Source: JBCBTJ01 sp964597685 (GTDB lineage: Bacteria > Pseudomonadota > Alphaproteobacteria > Caulobacterales > Hyphomonadaceae). From it: DNA of 37,555 bases. Below, one piece after another: positions 15,661 through 24,303 of the stretch (position 1 is its first letter; every line of letters begins with the position of its first letter). The stretch covers positions 1 to 37,555 of the forward strand of contig CAZQZC010000004.1 of NCBI GenBank assembly GCA_964597685.1. Reading direction: 5' to 3'. Below the pieces are notes generated by a model. It did not search any database and was not told the origin of the DNA. It saw only the letters and a program-made list of their open reading frames with translations. A program made the position numbers and the translations under genes.

Positions 15661-17570
15661 AGGTCCTTGTACGGCGCGCTGGCTCCGAAACCGGACATGC
15701 CCACAAATCCTCCGTCCGGACCGATCCAACGATCCCAACCGAACCTCACGCCGGCCTCGACGGCGACCTTGGGCAGATCGCCGCCCAGCACGTCTTCGCG
15801 ATAAGAAGACGCCTGCGCCTCGAAGAGGTCCATGCACGGCATCGACACAACGCGAACGCCAACGCCCTCCGCCCGCAGGGCCGTCTGCGCGTCGAGTGCG
15901 ATCTCGATCTCCGATCCGGTCGCGATCAAAACGGCGCGCTCGTCGCCCTCCGCGGGAGAAAGAACGTAACCACCACGCGCGCAGAGATTTTCATCCGTAT
16001 GGGCAAGACGCGCGCTGCGCACCTTTTGGCGCGTGAGGGCCATGACGCTTGGCCCCTCCGTTCGGCGCAATGCAAGTTCCCAGCACTCGGCTGCTTCGAC
16101 GCCGTCGCAGGGCCGGAAGACGTGGACATTCGGCATGGCGCGCAAACTGGCGACATGCTCGACGGGCTGGTGGGTCGGTCCATCTTCGCCGAGTCCGATC
16201 GAATCGTGCGTCATCACATGAATCACCCGCTGGCCCATCAGCGCGCCCAGCCGAATGGCGGCGCGGGAGTAATCTGCGAAGACCAGGAACGTCCCGGAGT
16301 AAGGGATCACGCCGCCGTGCAGCGCCATGCCGTTCATGGCCGCCGCCATGCCGTGCTCGCGCACGCCATAATGGACGTATCGCCCGTCCCAATGCTCCGG
16401 CGTCAAGGGCGGTGTGTGGCTGGTCTTGGTGTTGTTCGACCCGCTGAGATCGGCCGAACCCCCAATCATTTCGGGGATGGCGGCGGTTAACGCCTCCAAC
16501 GCGGCGCCGGACCATTTGCGTGTTGCGTCGTCTTTGCCGCCTTCGACGACGTTCCGCTTGTGAGCCCGCACGATTTCCGACAGGTCCGCCGGAAGCGCGG
16601 TCGACACGGCCCGGTCGAAGTCCGCTGCGACGGACGAGGCGGCCTTGCGCGCAACCCACGCGGCGCGTTCACCGCGTCCGCGGCCGCCAATCTCCCGCCA
16701 ACGCGTGGCAACGTGCTCGGGGACATCGAACGGAGGATGATGCCAGCCGATCGCGCTCCGGATCCCAGCGACCTCGTCGGGACCGTAAGGGCCGCCATGC
16801 GCCTTGCCCGTGCCGGCCAAATTGGGGGCGCCGTAACCGATGATCGTCTTGCAGGCGATCAGGCTCGGTCGATCCGACGTTTGCGCGCGTTCCAGCGCTG
16901 CCGCGACCGCGGCCGGGTCGTGACCGTCGATGCGCTCCACCGCCCAGCCGCTCGCTTCAAACCGTTTCAATTGATCCGTTGAATCCGCGAGATCCACGCC
17001 CCCGTCGATCGTGACGGAATTGTCGTCGAACAAGACGATCAAGCGATTGAGCTTCAGGTGGCCGGCGAGCGTGATCGCCTCCTGGCTCACGCCCTCCATC
17101 AAGCAACCATCGCCAGCGAGCACGTAAGTCTTGTGATCGACGAGTTCGTCGCCGAACCGGGCGTTCATATGGCGCTCGGCAATCGCCATGCCGACCGCCG
17201 TGGCGATGCCTTGGCCAAGCGGTCCGGTCGTGGTTTCGACGCCTGGCGTGTCGCCAAACTCGGGATGGCCCGGCGTCCCGGAATCAAGCTGGCGGAAGTT
17301 TCGGATCGCCTCCATGGACACGGCTTCGTAGCCCGTGAGGTGCAACAGCGAATATATCAACATCGATCCGTGTCCAGCGGATAGGACGAATCGGTCGCGA
17401 TCTGGCCAATCGGGCGCTCCGGGATCGAACTTCAGAAATTGCGAGAACAGGACCGTTGCGGCGTCCGCCATCCCGAGCGGCAGTCCCACATGACCGGATT
17501 TCGCTTGCTCAACCGCATCCATTGAGAGCGCGCGAATTGCGTTCGCCAATTCGGAATGTGTCGCCGTCAT
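15597..17570 (-). CDS. tkt: Transketolase
   Basis: Transketolase, 657 aa, the ThDP-dependent enzyme that moves two-carbon units in the pentose phosphate pathway. The N-terminus (ANAIRALSMDAVEQAKSGH) is diagnostic. The ThDP/Mg2+ motif runs from GDGCLMEG to LFDDNSVTIDG. VRYGVRE-like YVHYGVREHGMAAAMNG carries the catalytic Glu, and the phosphate-site FLVFADYSR and THDSIGLGEDGPTHQPVEH follow. AGGGAATC precedes the ATG at 17570. In relatives tkt heads the gap-pgk cluster; here an assembly gap and an opposing ORF lie between. It is divergent from the DUF4164-zapA operon. Confidence 0.97.
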   Translation of the reverse strand: MTATHSELANAIRALSMDAVEQAKSGHVGLPLGMADAATVLFSQFLKFDPGAPDWPDRDRFVLSAGHGSMLIYSLLHLTGYEAVSMEAIRNFRQLDSGTPGHPEFGDTPGVETTTGPLGQGIATAVGMAIAERHMNARFGDELVDHKTYVLAGDGCLMEGVSQEAITLAGHLKLNRLIVLFDDNSVTIDGGVDLADSTDQLKRFEASGWAVERIDGHDPAAVAAALERAQTSDRPSLIACKTIIGYGAPNLAGTGKAHGGPYGPDEVAGIRSAIGWHHPPFDVPEHVATRWREIGGRGRGERAAWVARKAASSVAADFDRAVSTALPADLSEIVRAHKRNVVEGGKDDATRKWSGAALEALTAAIPEMIGGSADLSGSNNTKTSHTPPLTPEHWDGRYVHYGVREHGMAAAMNGMALHGGVIPYSGTFLVFADYSRAAIRLGALMGQRVIHVMTHDSIGLGEDGPTHQPVEHVASLRAMPNVHVFRPCDGVEAAECWELALRRTEGPSVMALTRQKVRSARLAHTDENLCARGGYVLSPAEGDERAVLIATGSEIEIALDAQTALRAEGVGVRVVSMPCMDLFEAQASSYREDVLGGDLPKVAVEAGVRFGWDRWIGPDGGFVGMSGFGASAPYKDLYAHFGITANAVIAEVGSRLA

Positions 17571-17629
17571 GGTGATTCCCTTTATTCGTTAACCGCGAAT
17601 GGCGGGCGCAGCGGCTTGCGTCAACACGC

Positions 17630-17658
17630 TTGGCGGAATGCACGGTGGAAGCTAATGC
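17630..17658 (+). promoter_or_regulatory. Putative promoter of the DUF4164-zapA operon
   Basis: TTGGCG (17630-17635) is followed after 17 bases by TAATGC (17653-17658), within GCTAATGC, which resembles the GCTANAWC -10 form known in Caulobacter. The ATG at 17665 follows by 6 bases, so the transcript would be leaderless or nearly so. No Shine-Dalgarno sequence is present. Confidence 0.4.
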
Positions 17659-17664
17659 TCGGCT

Positions 17665-17934
17665 ATGGACGTTATTGACGCTTCGGCGGAGAAACTCGAT
17701 GCGGCGCTCGCCCAATTGGAAAGCGCCCTGGACAGCTTGCTCGACCGCGCCGGCGATCCCCTAGCGTCCCGCAGGGAGGTCGAAGCTCTCGTTCGGGATC
17801 GCGCCGCGCTCGCTGAAGAACTCGATGCGTCGCTCGCTCGTGAAAAAGAGCTTCAAACGCTCGCTGATGAAGCCTCTGAAGCTTTGGGCGCAGCGATCGC
17901 GGAAGTTCGCGCAGCTTTAGGGCGGGAGAGCTGA
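17665..17934 (+). CDS. DUF4164-like coiled-coil protein
   Basis: An 89-aa, almost wholly helical protein rich in Ala, Glu and Leu (LDAALAQLESALDSLLDRA, then EVEALVRDRAALAEELDAS), predicted to form a coiled coil. Small proteins of this kind (DUF4164) sit just before zapA in many alphaproteobacteria, and relatives are described as ZapB-like. The neighbour zapA starts 4 bases after its stop, so they form one operon. A role as a partner of ZapA at the division site is inference from context. Confidence 0.75.
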   Translation: MDVIDASAEKLDAALAQLESALDSLLDRAGDPLASRREVEALVRDRAALAEELDASLAREKELQTLADEASEALGAAIAEVRAALGRES

Positions 17935-17938
17935 CGGC

Positions 17939-18241
17939 GTGTCGAAGGCCGACATCACGATTAATGGCCGGCGGTACTCGATCGCCTGCGCGCCTGGGCG
18001 GGAAGAGCGTTTGGGCGCCCTCGCCGGCCAATTGAACGTCCGGATCAAACTTATCGCAAGCGCGGTGGGAGATATCGGCGAGGAGCGCCTTCTCCTGATC
18101 GCGGCTCTGGCGCTTCTGGACGAGATTGACGGGCTAAAGAACGCGCCGCCAGGCGACGCGGAGCAGAAGGCGGCGACCGCGCTGAGCGCCGCGGCTGAAC
18201 GGATCAGCGCGATCGCGCAACGTATAGAGGGTGGATCATGA
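17939..18241 (+). CDS. zapA: Cell-division protein ZapA
   Basis: ZapA, 100 aa, which cross-links FtsZ filaments in the division ring. The N-terminal domain shows ADITINGRRYSIACAPGREERL, the family pattern, followed by LAGQLNVRIKLIASAVGDIGEERLLLIAALALLDEI, the long helix that forms the tetramer. The start is a GTG, 4 bases past the preceding stop. Its TGA overlaps the ATG of the next small gene (ATGA). No 6S RNA-like region follows, although ssrS is often found near zapA in relatives. Confidence 0.9.
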   Translation: MSKADITINGRRYSIACAPGREERLGALAGQLNVRIKLIASAVGDIGEERLLLIAALALLDEIDGLKNAPPGDAEQKAATALSAAAERISAIAQRIEGGS

Positions 18242-18492
18242 GACGCGACGAGGCGCCCCAGCCTTTCCTGGTGGCTTTTCCGGCGGAAGACGGCGGCCAG
18301 CAAGTTCTGATCGATCCGCAATACTTCAACGGACTCGACGAGGTGGGCGCCTTCTTGGCCGATATCTCAGCGCACTTCGCCCGGGCTTTTGTGCAATCCG
18401 GCCGGGCGCGGGATTTCGCCGACGCCATCGAACAGATACAGGATGTCTTCGAGGTCGAACTCGCTGGGTTGGACGAAGAACCGGACGACTGA
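18238..18492 (+). CDS. Small hypothetical protein, possibly DUF5076-like
   Basis: An 84-aa acidic protein starting at an ATG that overlaps the zapA stop by four bases, so translationally coupled. It opens PQPFLVAFPAEDGGQQVLIDP and ends with an amphipathic helix pair (FLADISAHFARAFVQSG, then DAIEQIQDVFEVELAGLDEE). The latter resembles the C-terminal half of DUF5076 proteins of alphaproteobacteria; that match is from memory and weak. No membrane segment or motif for catalysis is seen. The coupling to zapA suggests a link to division but proves nothing. Confidence 0.65.
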   Translation: MRRDEAPQPFLVAFPAEDGGQQVLIDPQYFNGLDEVGAFLADISAHFARAFVQSGRARDFADAIEQIQDVFEVELAGLDEEPDD

Positions 18493-18505
18493 CCGGCCGG
18501 CCAAG

Positions 18506-19126
18506 TCAGTCCTTGGTTAGGCCGGCTGCCTTCAACGTCTTCCAAGCGCGCAGAACACGGGCGAGCTTGTGCTCTGAAGATCGGTCGCCCCCGTTCGAAT
18601 CCGGGTGGAACCGACGGACGTAATCCGCGTATCGCGCCCGAATATCGGCTGGCGACGCCGTCTCAGGAAGGTCCAGCTCATCAAGTGCGCGAATCTGGAG
18701 ACGGGTCCGCTCCGACCGGCGCGTTTCCCGTTTTGCCGCAGGGCCGGAGCCGTCCTCGAAAAAAGACCGTCCACGCCAGGTGCGGGGATCGTGCATGTCT
18801 GCGGCCTTGCGCCCGCCAACCGGCCCCGATCCAAACCGCCAAGTTTGCTTGTGGCCGTGACGTTCGGACTCTCGGAAAGCGGTCGCCTCTGCTTCGGTCA
18901 TATTGTCGAAGAAGTTCCAGTTCCGATTATATTCCGCGGCATGGCGCTGGCAGAACCAGTGATCCCCGCCGCCGTCTCGTTTCGGCGCGCGGCAATCGCC
19001 CACCGCGTCGCAATTGGGATGCTCGCAGACGCGCGTCTGCGTGGTCTTCGATGCGCGTCGCGATCCGCCCGGCGGGCGAACGCGGATGTCGCGAAACTTC
19101 ACGCGGTATGCAAAACCATCGGCCAT
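18506..19126 (-). CDS. DnaJ-domain protein with C-terminal J domain and Cys cluster
   Basis: A 206-aa protein whose J domain is at the C-terminus: ETASPADIRARYADYVRRFHPD with the HPD motif at 174-176, then KLARVLRAWKTLKAAG. An N-terminal Cys/His set (CEHPNCDAVGDC, C34, C39, C45; then FCQRH, C59 and H62) could bind zinc. J domains stimulate DnaK ATPase; this architecture is found in alphaproteobacteria next to bolA, as here, where the two genes diverge. It lacks the Gly/Phe linker and CXXCXGXG repeats of true DnaJ. Its client is unknown. Confidence 0.85.
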   Translation of the reverse strand: MADGFAYRVKFRDIRVRPPGGSRRASKTTQTRVCEHPNCDAVGDCRAPKRDGGGDHWFCQRHAAEYNRNWNFFDNMTEAEATAFRESERHGHKQTWRFGSGPVGGRKAADMHDPRTWRGRSFFEDGSGPAAKRETRRSERTRLQIRALDELDLPETASPADIRARYADYVRRFHPDSNGGDRSSEHKLARVLRAWKTLKAAGLTKD

Positions 19127-19166
19127 CGGGCATGATGATGGGTCGACAGTCTTAACGAGGCAAGAA

Positions 19167-19439
19167 TTGACAGACAGAGCAGACCGGATTCGCGAGGCGC
19201 TTCAGACCGCGTTTTCCCCCGAAATTCTCGAAATTGCGGATGAATCGTCCGCCCATGCCGGGCATGCGGGCGCGCGCCCCGAGGGCGAGACGCATTTTGC
19301 GGTGACCATCATGGCGAAGCGATTCGCAGGCATGACGCGGATCGCGCGGCACCAAGCTGTGAACGACACGCTCGCCGACGAGTTCAAAGCAGGCCTTCAC
19401 GCCTTGCGCATCAAGGCCATCGCGCCCCCGGAAACGTGA
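19167..19439 (+). CDS. bolA: BolA family protein
   Basis: A 90-aa BolA, a class II KH-like fold that partners with monothiol glutaredoxins in [2Fe-2S] handling and also affects cell shape. Conserved blocks are RIREALQTAF, HFAVTIMAKRFAGMTRIARHQAVN (H62) and LADEFKAGLHALRIKA. The start is assigned to TTG 19167 because GAGG lies 7 bases upstream and this gives the family length. No ATG or GTG in frame fits; an in-frame ATG at 19014 is far inside the promoter region and overlaps the divergent dnaJ-like gene. It ends 7 bases from the convergent CNNM gene. Confidence 0.9.
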   Translation: MTDRADRIREALQTAFSPEILEIADESSAHAGHAGARPEGETHFAVTIMAKRFAGMTRIARHQAVNDTLADEFKAGLHALRIKAIAPPET

Positions 19440-19446
19440 TCGCGCC

Positions 19447-20724
19447 TCAGGCGGCGTCGGCTGGTCCCGGCTCTTCCCGCCGCACGCGCACGGCGGTGAT
19501 CTGATTGCGGTTTCGGCGCAGCACATCGAAGCGGTAGCCGTGAAACTTGAAGCATTGCCCTGGCTCCGGAATGGTCTGCGCTTCGTGGATCACAAGCCCT
19601 GCAACCGTAACGGCCTCTTCGTCGGGCAGGTCCCAGCCTCGCGCGCGATTGAGATCCCGTATCGTCACCCAGCCGTCGACATTGGCCGAGCCGTCCGCCT
19701 GCGGCCGCACGCCCTGGACGATCACGTCGTGCTCGTCGCGGATGTCGCCAACGATCTCCTCCAGAATGTCTTCGAGCGTCACAAGGCCTTGTAGAACCCC
19801 GTATTCGTCGACAATCAGCGCGAAATGACTGCGTTGCTTCAAGAAGGCGTCAAGCTGGTCCTGAACGGGCGTCGTCTCTGGCACGAACCAGGGCTCTCGC
19901 ATGATCTCCGCCACGTCGAGCGTGTCGAGATCGCCGCGCAAGGGCGCCACGGCGCGCAGCAGGTCTTTAGCGTGCAGGACCCCGACGATTTCCTCTTGGT
20001 CGCCCTTATAGAGGGGGATGCGCGTGTGCGGACTCGACAACGCCTTCATAACCAAGTCCCGGGGCGGAAGATCGGCGTCGAGCATGGAAATGTTCTTCCG
20101 ATGGATCATGACCTCTTCGAGCGTTAGGTCCTTGAGGTCGAGCGCGCCGACCAATCGATGCCGCTCTGTGGCGGCGACACCGCCTTCGGAATGGTGCAGC
20201 TCAATGGCGCCGCGGATCTCGGTCTCGGCGCTTGGCGCGTCTTGGTGCGGATCGACCCCGACCAGCCGCAATGTGCCGTTTACGACCAGTTGGATCAGCG
20301 CGACCAGCCAGCCAACCGCCGCCACCAGCCATCCGATCGGCCGCGCCACGCGCATGGCCATGTCGTCTGCGCGGCCGATGGCATAGGTCTTCGGCAGCAC
20401 CTCCGCGAAGATGAGAACCAGAGCCGTCATCAAAATCGTGGCGCCCACCAGCGCTTGGCCCCCCTGGCCGAACAGGGCGATAAACAACGACGTCGTCAGG
20501 GCCGAGGCCAGGATGTTGACGACGTTGTTGCCGAGGAGGATTGCGCCAATAAGGCTTTCGCGATTCGCGATCAGGCTGTTGACGGTTGTCGCCCGGTCGT
20601 CGCCTTCCTTCTCTAATTGGTGCATGCGCGCGCGCGAGGCGGCGGTCAGGGCGGTCTCCGAACCGGAGAAAAAGCCCGACAAGGCCAGCAACACGACGAC
20701 GGCGGCAAAGGTGCCAAGGATCAT
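19447..20724 (-). CDS. CNNM/CorC-HlyC family membrane protein with CBS domains
   Basis: A 425-aa protein with the CNNM transmembrane domain (DUF21, about 1-180; note SGFFSGSETALTAASRARMHQL, LLGNNVVNILASALTTSL and IFAEVLPKTYAI), then a CBS pair (MIHRKNISMLDAD to RSHFALIVDEYG and LVTLEDILEEIVGDI) and a C-terminal CorC_HlyC transporter-associated domain. Relatives transport or sense Mg2+/Co2+; old names include haemolysin C and YfjD/YtfL-like. Its ATG overlaps the aroB stop (ATGA), making it the third gene of an aroK-aroB operon, an order common in alphaproteobacteria. Confidence 0.92.
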   Translation of the reverse strand: MILGTFAAVVVLLALSGFFSGSETALTAASRARMHQLEKEGDDRATTVNSLIANRESLIGAILLGNNVVNILASALTTSLFIALFGQGGQALVGATILMTALVLIFAEVLPKTYAIGRADDMAMRVARPIGWLVAAVGWLVALIQLVVNGTLRLVGVDPHQDAPSAETEIRGAIELHHSEGGVAATERHRLVGALDLKDLTLEEVMIHRKNISMLDADLPPRDLVMKALSSPHTRIPLYKGDQEEIVGVLHAKDLLRAVAPLRGDLDTLDVAEIMREPWFVPETTPVQDQLDAFLKQRSHFALIVDEYGVLQGLVTLEDILEEIVGDIRDEHDVIVQGVRPQADGSANVDGWVTIRDLNRARGWDLPDEEAVTVAGLVIHEAQTIPEPGQCFKFHGYRFDVLRRNRNQITAVRVRREEPGPADAA

Positions 20725-21851
20725 CTGAGGTGCGATTCGCTTTCCAAAAAGGCGCGGACATCATCAAGGTCCGCATCGGGAAGAATGTAGCTGCGCCCGA
20801 CGCCGCGCGCCAGGATAAGAGGAATCCGCCCGGCTCGGCCTTTCTTGTCTTGGCGCATGCGTTCGACGAGATCGGTTGGATCGTAAGGACCGCCGGCCAG
20901 GTTCGCCAATCGGGTCCGCAGCCCGCCGGCGTTCAAGACGCGCTCGGCGCGTTCGGCGTCTTCGGCGGAGCAGACGCCCAGCCGAACTGAATATCGCATG
21001 GCCAACGCCAGGCCGCAGCCGACCGCCTCTCCGTGAAGAAGATCGGGGCCGAAATCATTGGCGCCTTCGAGCGCATGCCCGAATGTATGGCCAAGGTTCA
21101 GGAGCGCGCGCACGCCGCTTTCGCGCTCGTCCTGCGCCACGATGCGCGCTTTCGCCCGGCATGATCTGGCGACGGCTTCCGCAACGGCATCGGTATCGCG
21201 CGCGACGACGGCCTCTCCATGGCGCTCGAGCCAGTCGAAGAAGTCTGGGTCGTCGATAAGGCCGTACTTGACGATCTCCGCATACCCGGCGCGCATCTCA
21301 CGGACTGGCAGCGTGTCGAGGGCGGTCGTGTCGGCCAGAACCAGGCGAGGCTGATGGAACGCGCCGATCAGATTTTTGCCGTGGCGCGTGTTGATCGCCG
21401 TCTTGCCGCCGACAGAGCTGTCGACCTGCGCCAGAAGCGTCGTTGGGGCCTGAACGAAGTCCATGCCTCGTTTCATCAGTGAGGCTGCGAGCCCGGCGAG
21501 GTCGCCCACGACACCGCCGCCAAGTGCGACTAGAGTATCGTCTCTTCCGGCTTGCGCGTCCAAGAGCCAGCTGAGGCAAGCCTCTAGCTCCACAAAGGAC
21601 TTGGCTCCCTCTCCAGGCGGCTCCACCCGGATGAGAGCAGAAAGGCCGCTCGCCGCCAGGCCCGCTTTCAGCTTCTCCAAATGGGCTTCGGCGACGTTGG
21701 CGTCGGTGAGAACGAACACGCGCGAGCGTTTGGCCAGCGACCCGATCAGTTGACCGGCGTTTGCCAACAGATCGCGCCCGATCAGGATATCGTAAGATCG
21801 TTCGCCGAGGTCGACCCGCACCTTGTCGGCATTTGTAGCAAGTTCCGTCAT
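20721..21851 (-). CDS. aroB: 3-Dehydroquinate synthase
   Basis: AroB, 376 aa, the second step of the shikimate pathway, NAD- and Zn/Co-dependent. Motifs are GGGVVGDLAGLAASLMKRG (NAD site), PTTLLAQVDSSVGGKTAIN, AEIVKYGLI (metal Glu), LNLGHTFGHALE (metal His) and LLHGEAVGCGLALA (metal His). The ATG at 21851 overlaps the aroK stop (ATGA); an upstream reading of four codons is ignored. The TGA overlaps the start of the CNNM gene in the same way. Confidence 0.96.
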   Translation of the reverse strand: MTELATNADKVRVDLGERSYDILIGRDLLANAGQLIGSLAKRSRVFVLTDANVAEAHLEKLKAGLAASGLSALIRVEPPGEGAKSFVELEACLSWLLDAQAGRDDTLVALGGGVVGDLAGLAASLMKRGMDFVQAPTTLLAQVDSSVGGKTAINTRHGKNLIGAFHQPRLVLADTTALDTLPVREMRAGYAEIVKYGLIDDPDFFDWLERHGEAVVARDTDAVAEAVARSCRAKARIVAQDERESGVRALLNLGHTFGHALEGANDFGPDLLHGEAVGCGLALAMRYSVRLGVCSAEDAERAERVLNAGGLRTRLANLAGGPYDPTDLVERMRQDKKGRAGRIPLILARGVGRSYILPDADLDDVRAFLESESHLR

Positions 21852-22420
21852 GGAGCTTCCCACCCGTCCAGCGCCTCGACGATTGCGTCGACTGTGACGC
21901 CGTGCGGCCCGTCGGCGCTGTGGACGACGAGATCGGCCTCGGAATAGATCGGCGCGCGTTCATCCAGCAATTTGGCCAAGACCCCCCTGGGATCGGGCGC
22001 CTTCAACAATGGTCGGTGCGACCGCTTTGAAACGCGCCGCCACAGGGTTTCGAGATCAGCGTTGAGCCAAACCGTGACCGCGTTTCTGCGAAGCGAAGCG
22101 CGCGTATCCGGATCGAGGTAGGCGCCGCCGCCCGTGGCGAGCACGTGCGGCGCCTCGGCAAGCAGCCGCTCAAGGACGCGACGTTCTCCGCGTCTGAATT
22201 CCGCCTCGCCGTGAAGGGCGAAGATGTCCGCCACCGACAGACCCGCCGCCTTCTCAATCTCATCGTCGCTGTCGTAGAATTTACGGTTCAGCCGCTCGGC
22301 CAAGCGCCGCCCCACCGTCGATTTCCCAGCGCCCATCAAGCCGACAAGGGCGATCGTCCGAGACGCATAGGCCGCCGTATTTTCGCCGGGATGTCCAAGT
22401 GACTGTATTTTCGCGCCCAT
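21848..22420 (-). CDS. aroK: Shikimate kinase
   Basis: Shikimate kinase, about 190 aa from ATG 22420. Walker A is GLMGAGKST (27-35), the shikimate-binding DSDDEIE follows at 50-56, FRRGERRVL gives the shikimate-binding Arg, and ATGGGAYLDPD is the second substrate loop. RRVSKRSHRPLL is the lid region. It phosphorylates shikimate at position 3. The frame is open to a TTG at 22474, giving an 18-residue extension without clear merit. It is coupled to aroB by an ATGA overlap and is divergent from the small membrane peptide gene. Confidence 0.95.
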   Translation of the reverse strand: MGAKIQSLGHPGENTAAYASRTIALVGLMGAGKSTVGRRLAERLNRKFYDSDDEIEKAAGLSVADIFALHGEAEFRRGERRVLERLLAEAPHVLATGGGAYLDPDTRASLRRNAVTVWLNADLETLWRRVSKRSHRPLLKAPDPRGVLAKLLDERAPIYSEADLVVHSADGPHGVTVDAIVEALDGWEAP

Positions 22421-22498
22421 AGGTCTTTGCGGCTCCGTAAAGGCAGTCCTATACGTGGCTGGCGGGCTCTGCAATGCGGCGTGATGTAGGTCGAACGG

Positions 22499-22633
22499 AT
22501 GAAAAAATGGCTTCTTGGACTGGGCGTATTGATTGCGCTGCTCGCCGCCTTAGCGTTCTGGCTTAACAGCGTCGCCCTGGCGTCGCGCCCCCAAGCCGAA
22601 GAGCGGCGTTTGGAGATTGATCGTGAATTTTAG
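22499..22633 (+). CDS. Small membrane peptide (44 aa), overlapping the next gene
   Basis: An ATG-started ORF (MKKWLLGLGVLIALLAALAF...) ending at TAG 22631-22633. The two Lys at the N-terminus followed by about 20 hydrophobic residues make a clear inner-membrane helix or signal anchor; the rest is short and charged (AEERRLEIDREF). It overlaps the start of the following gene by 11 bases, and that gene's Shine-Dalgarno sequence lies within this ORF. The family is unknown to me. The start codon, membrane segment and overlap together make a real gene likely. It is divergent from aroK. Confidence 0.6.
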   Translation: MKKWLLGLGVLIALLAALAFWLNSVALASRPQAEERRLEIDREF

Positions 22634-24224
22634 ATCGGTCGCGGCGATTGTCTTAGGCGCCATAGCCAATGTCGGCGCAGCGTCGGCGCAGGTTGAAGTT
22701 GGCGGCCTGGACGCGGTTGATTCCTGGGGGATCGGCTATTTGACGCCTGGCGAGCGGGCTTTGCCGCCTGACTTTTGGCGCGCCTCGATAGCCGACGACC
22801 TGCTGCCGCTGATGGATCGCGCGCGCACGCGAAACCTGACGCCGGCGGAGCGCACGCTCTTGCGCCGCGTCGTCCTTTCGCCCGGAACGGCGCCGGGGCG
22901 CGCGCGCGACGAGGAATTGTTGGCGGAGCGCGCACGCTTGATGTTCGAACTTGGTGAAGCGTCCGCCGCCGCTGATCTCATGGGGCGGCTCGACGTCTCG
23001 CCCATGGGACTCAGCGCCGCCGAAGTCGCCGCAGATCTCGAATTGTCGCTCGGCCAGGAAGCGTCTGCGTGCGCGAAGGCGGATGCGCCGCCGTCGAATT
23101 CAGCGTTCTGGATGAAGCTGCGTGCGGTTTGCTTTGCGCTGAGGGATGATCCCTCGGGCGCTGCGCTCGCCATCGAACTCGCTGAGAGCGAGGGCGTGAG
23201 CGATCCTTGGCTCTGGTCGGCCGTCATCGCGGCGTCCGGCGAATCGCCCAACCCGCCGGACGCGCGTTTTGAGACGGGCCTCGCGCTGGCGATTTCGGCG
23301 AAGGCGGGCCTGGGTCCGTCGGAGACTGCGACCGCGAGCTCGCGTCCCGATCTTGCGGTGGCCATCACGCGCCGCGAGACGTTTCCTGCGGACTTGCGGG
23401 TTCAGTCGGCTGGCATCGCGGCCGAACTTGGGCTGATCGACGCAGACACCCATCGGTCTACCTACGACGCCCTCTTTGCGTCGGAAGGATACGATCCGCG
23501 CTCGCCGTTTGAAATCGCGCTGGCGACGGGGTTCGACTCTGAAGCGCCGGCCGCAGAGCGGGCTCAAGCGATCACGCTGGCGATCCAATCGGCGCAGGGC
23601 AACGCAGCCCGCTTTTCGGCTGTGTCCCGCCTGGTGAAGGCGGAGATCGACGCCCTGTCTGAGCAAGAGGGCCTTGAGCGCTTTGCGCTTGGATTTGCGC
23701 GCGCGTCTCTAGCGGCCGGCGATACTGACGCTGCGGCGGCTTGGGCGCGGATGGGGCAGGCGAATCCGGACGGCGTCGACCCGTTCGAGGCGGCCTGGGC
23801 GGAAGGGCTTGCCGTCCTCGCCGGCCACGAACCGGACCGGCGGTCGATAGCGGAACTGGGTCAGACTGTTCTGGAAACTGCGCAAGGCGCCGCCCGGCAG
23901 GAGGCCGCTGTGCACCTCTTGTCGTTATGGACGGCTTTCGGCTACGCGCCGCCCGCCGAGGCGCGCGCGATCATGGCGGCCCATCGCGGCAAGGCCGGCG
24001 ATCGGGTGTCGCCCTGGGCGCTGACGTCGATCCGGGCCGCGGCCGACGCCGACGCCGCGGGCGAGGCGATCCTGCGCATTCTGTCCTATACACGGGGCAA
24101 TCCGGCGGATCTCTCCGTTTCGGACATCGCCGCCATGGTCGAGGCGCTGCGTGAAATCGGCGCTGACGACGCGGCCCGCGCGCTGGCCGTGGAGGCGCCG
24201 GGTTACTGGAAAACCTCCCTCTAA
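22623..24224 (+). CDS. Uncharacterised periplasmic helical protein (533 aa)
   Basis: A large Ala-rich protein with an N-terminal signal peptide (VAAIVLGAIANVGAASAQ, probable cleavage after ASA). I choose GTG 22623 because GGAG (22612-22615) lies 7 bases upstream. The mature protein is mostly helical, with repeated segments like LAERARLMFELGEASAAADLMGRL and AAWARMGQANPDGVDPF, suggesting TPR-like solenoid repeats. No catalytic motif is visible. Similar long exported proteins next to aroK/xerD occur in related genomes, but I know no function. Its 3' end overlaps any GTG-started version of xerD. Confidence 0.75.
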   Translation: MNFRSVAAIVLGAIANVGAASAQVEVGGLDAVDSWGIGYLTPGERALPPDFWRASIADDLLPLMDRARTRNLTPAERTLLRRVVLSPGTAPGRARDEELLAERARLMFELGEASAAADLMGRLDVSPMGLSAAEVAADLELSLGQEASACAKADAPPSNSAFWMKLRAVCFALRDDPSGAALAIELAESEGVSDPWLWSAVIAASGESPNPPDARFETGLALAISAKAGLGPSETATASSRPDLAVAITRRETFPADLRVQSAGIAAELGLIDADTHRSTYDALFASEGYDPRSPFEIALATGFDSEAPAAERAQAITLAIQSAQGNAARFSAVSRLVKAEIDALSEQEGLERFALGFARASLAAGDTDAAAAWARMGQANPDGVDPFEAAWAEGLAVLAGHEPDRRSIAELGQTVLETAQGAARQEAAVHLLSLWTAFGYAPPAEARAIMAAHRGKAGDRVSPWALTSIRAAADADAAGEAILRILSYTRGNPADLSVSDIAAMVEALREIGADDAARALAVEAPGYWKTSL

Positions 24225-24303
24225 GGCCACCTTAACGCCAACTCTGCACTTTCGGCGCGAGGCCGGATCACATGAACTACGTAGAATCGAGGCGTTCCTC
24301 GAA

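Noticed and set aside
18588..18606. A tRNA T-arm-like string (GTTCGAATC with flanking G/C stem)
   Set aside because: It lies in the dnaJ-like gene and encodes the HPD region on the minus strand. No acceptor or anticodon arms fold around it.
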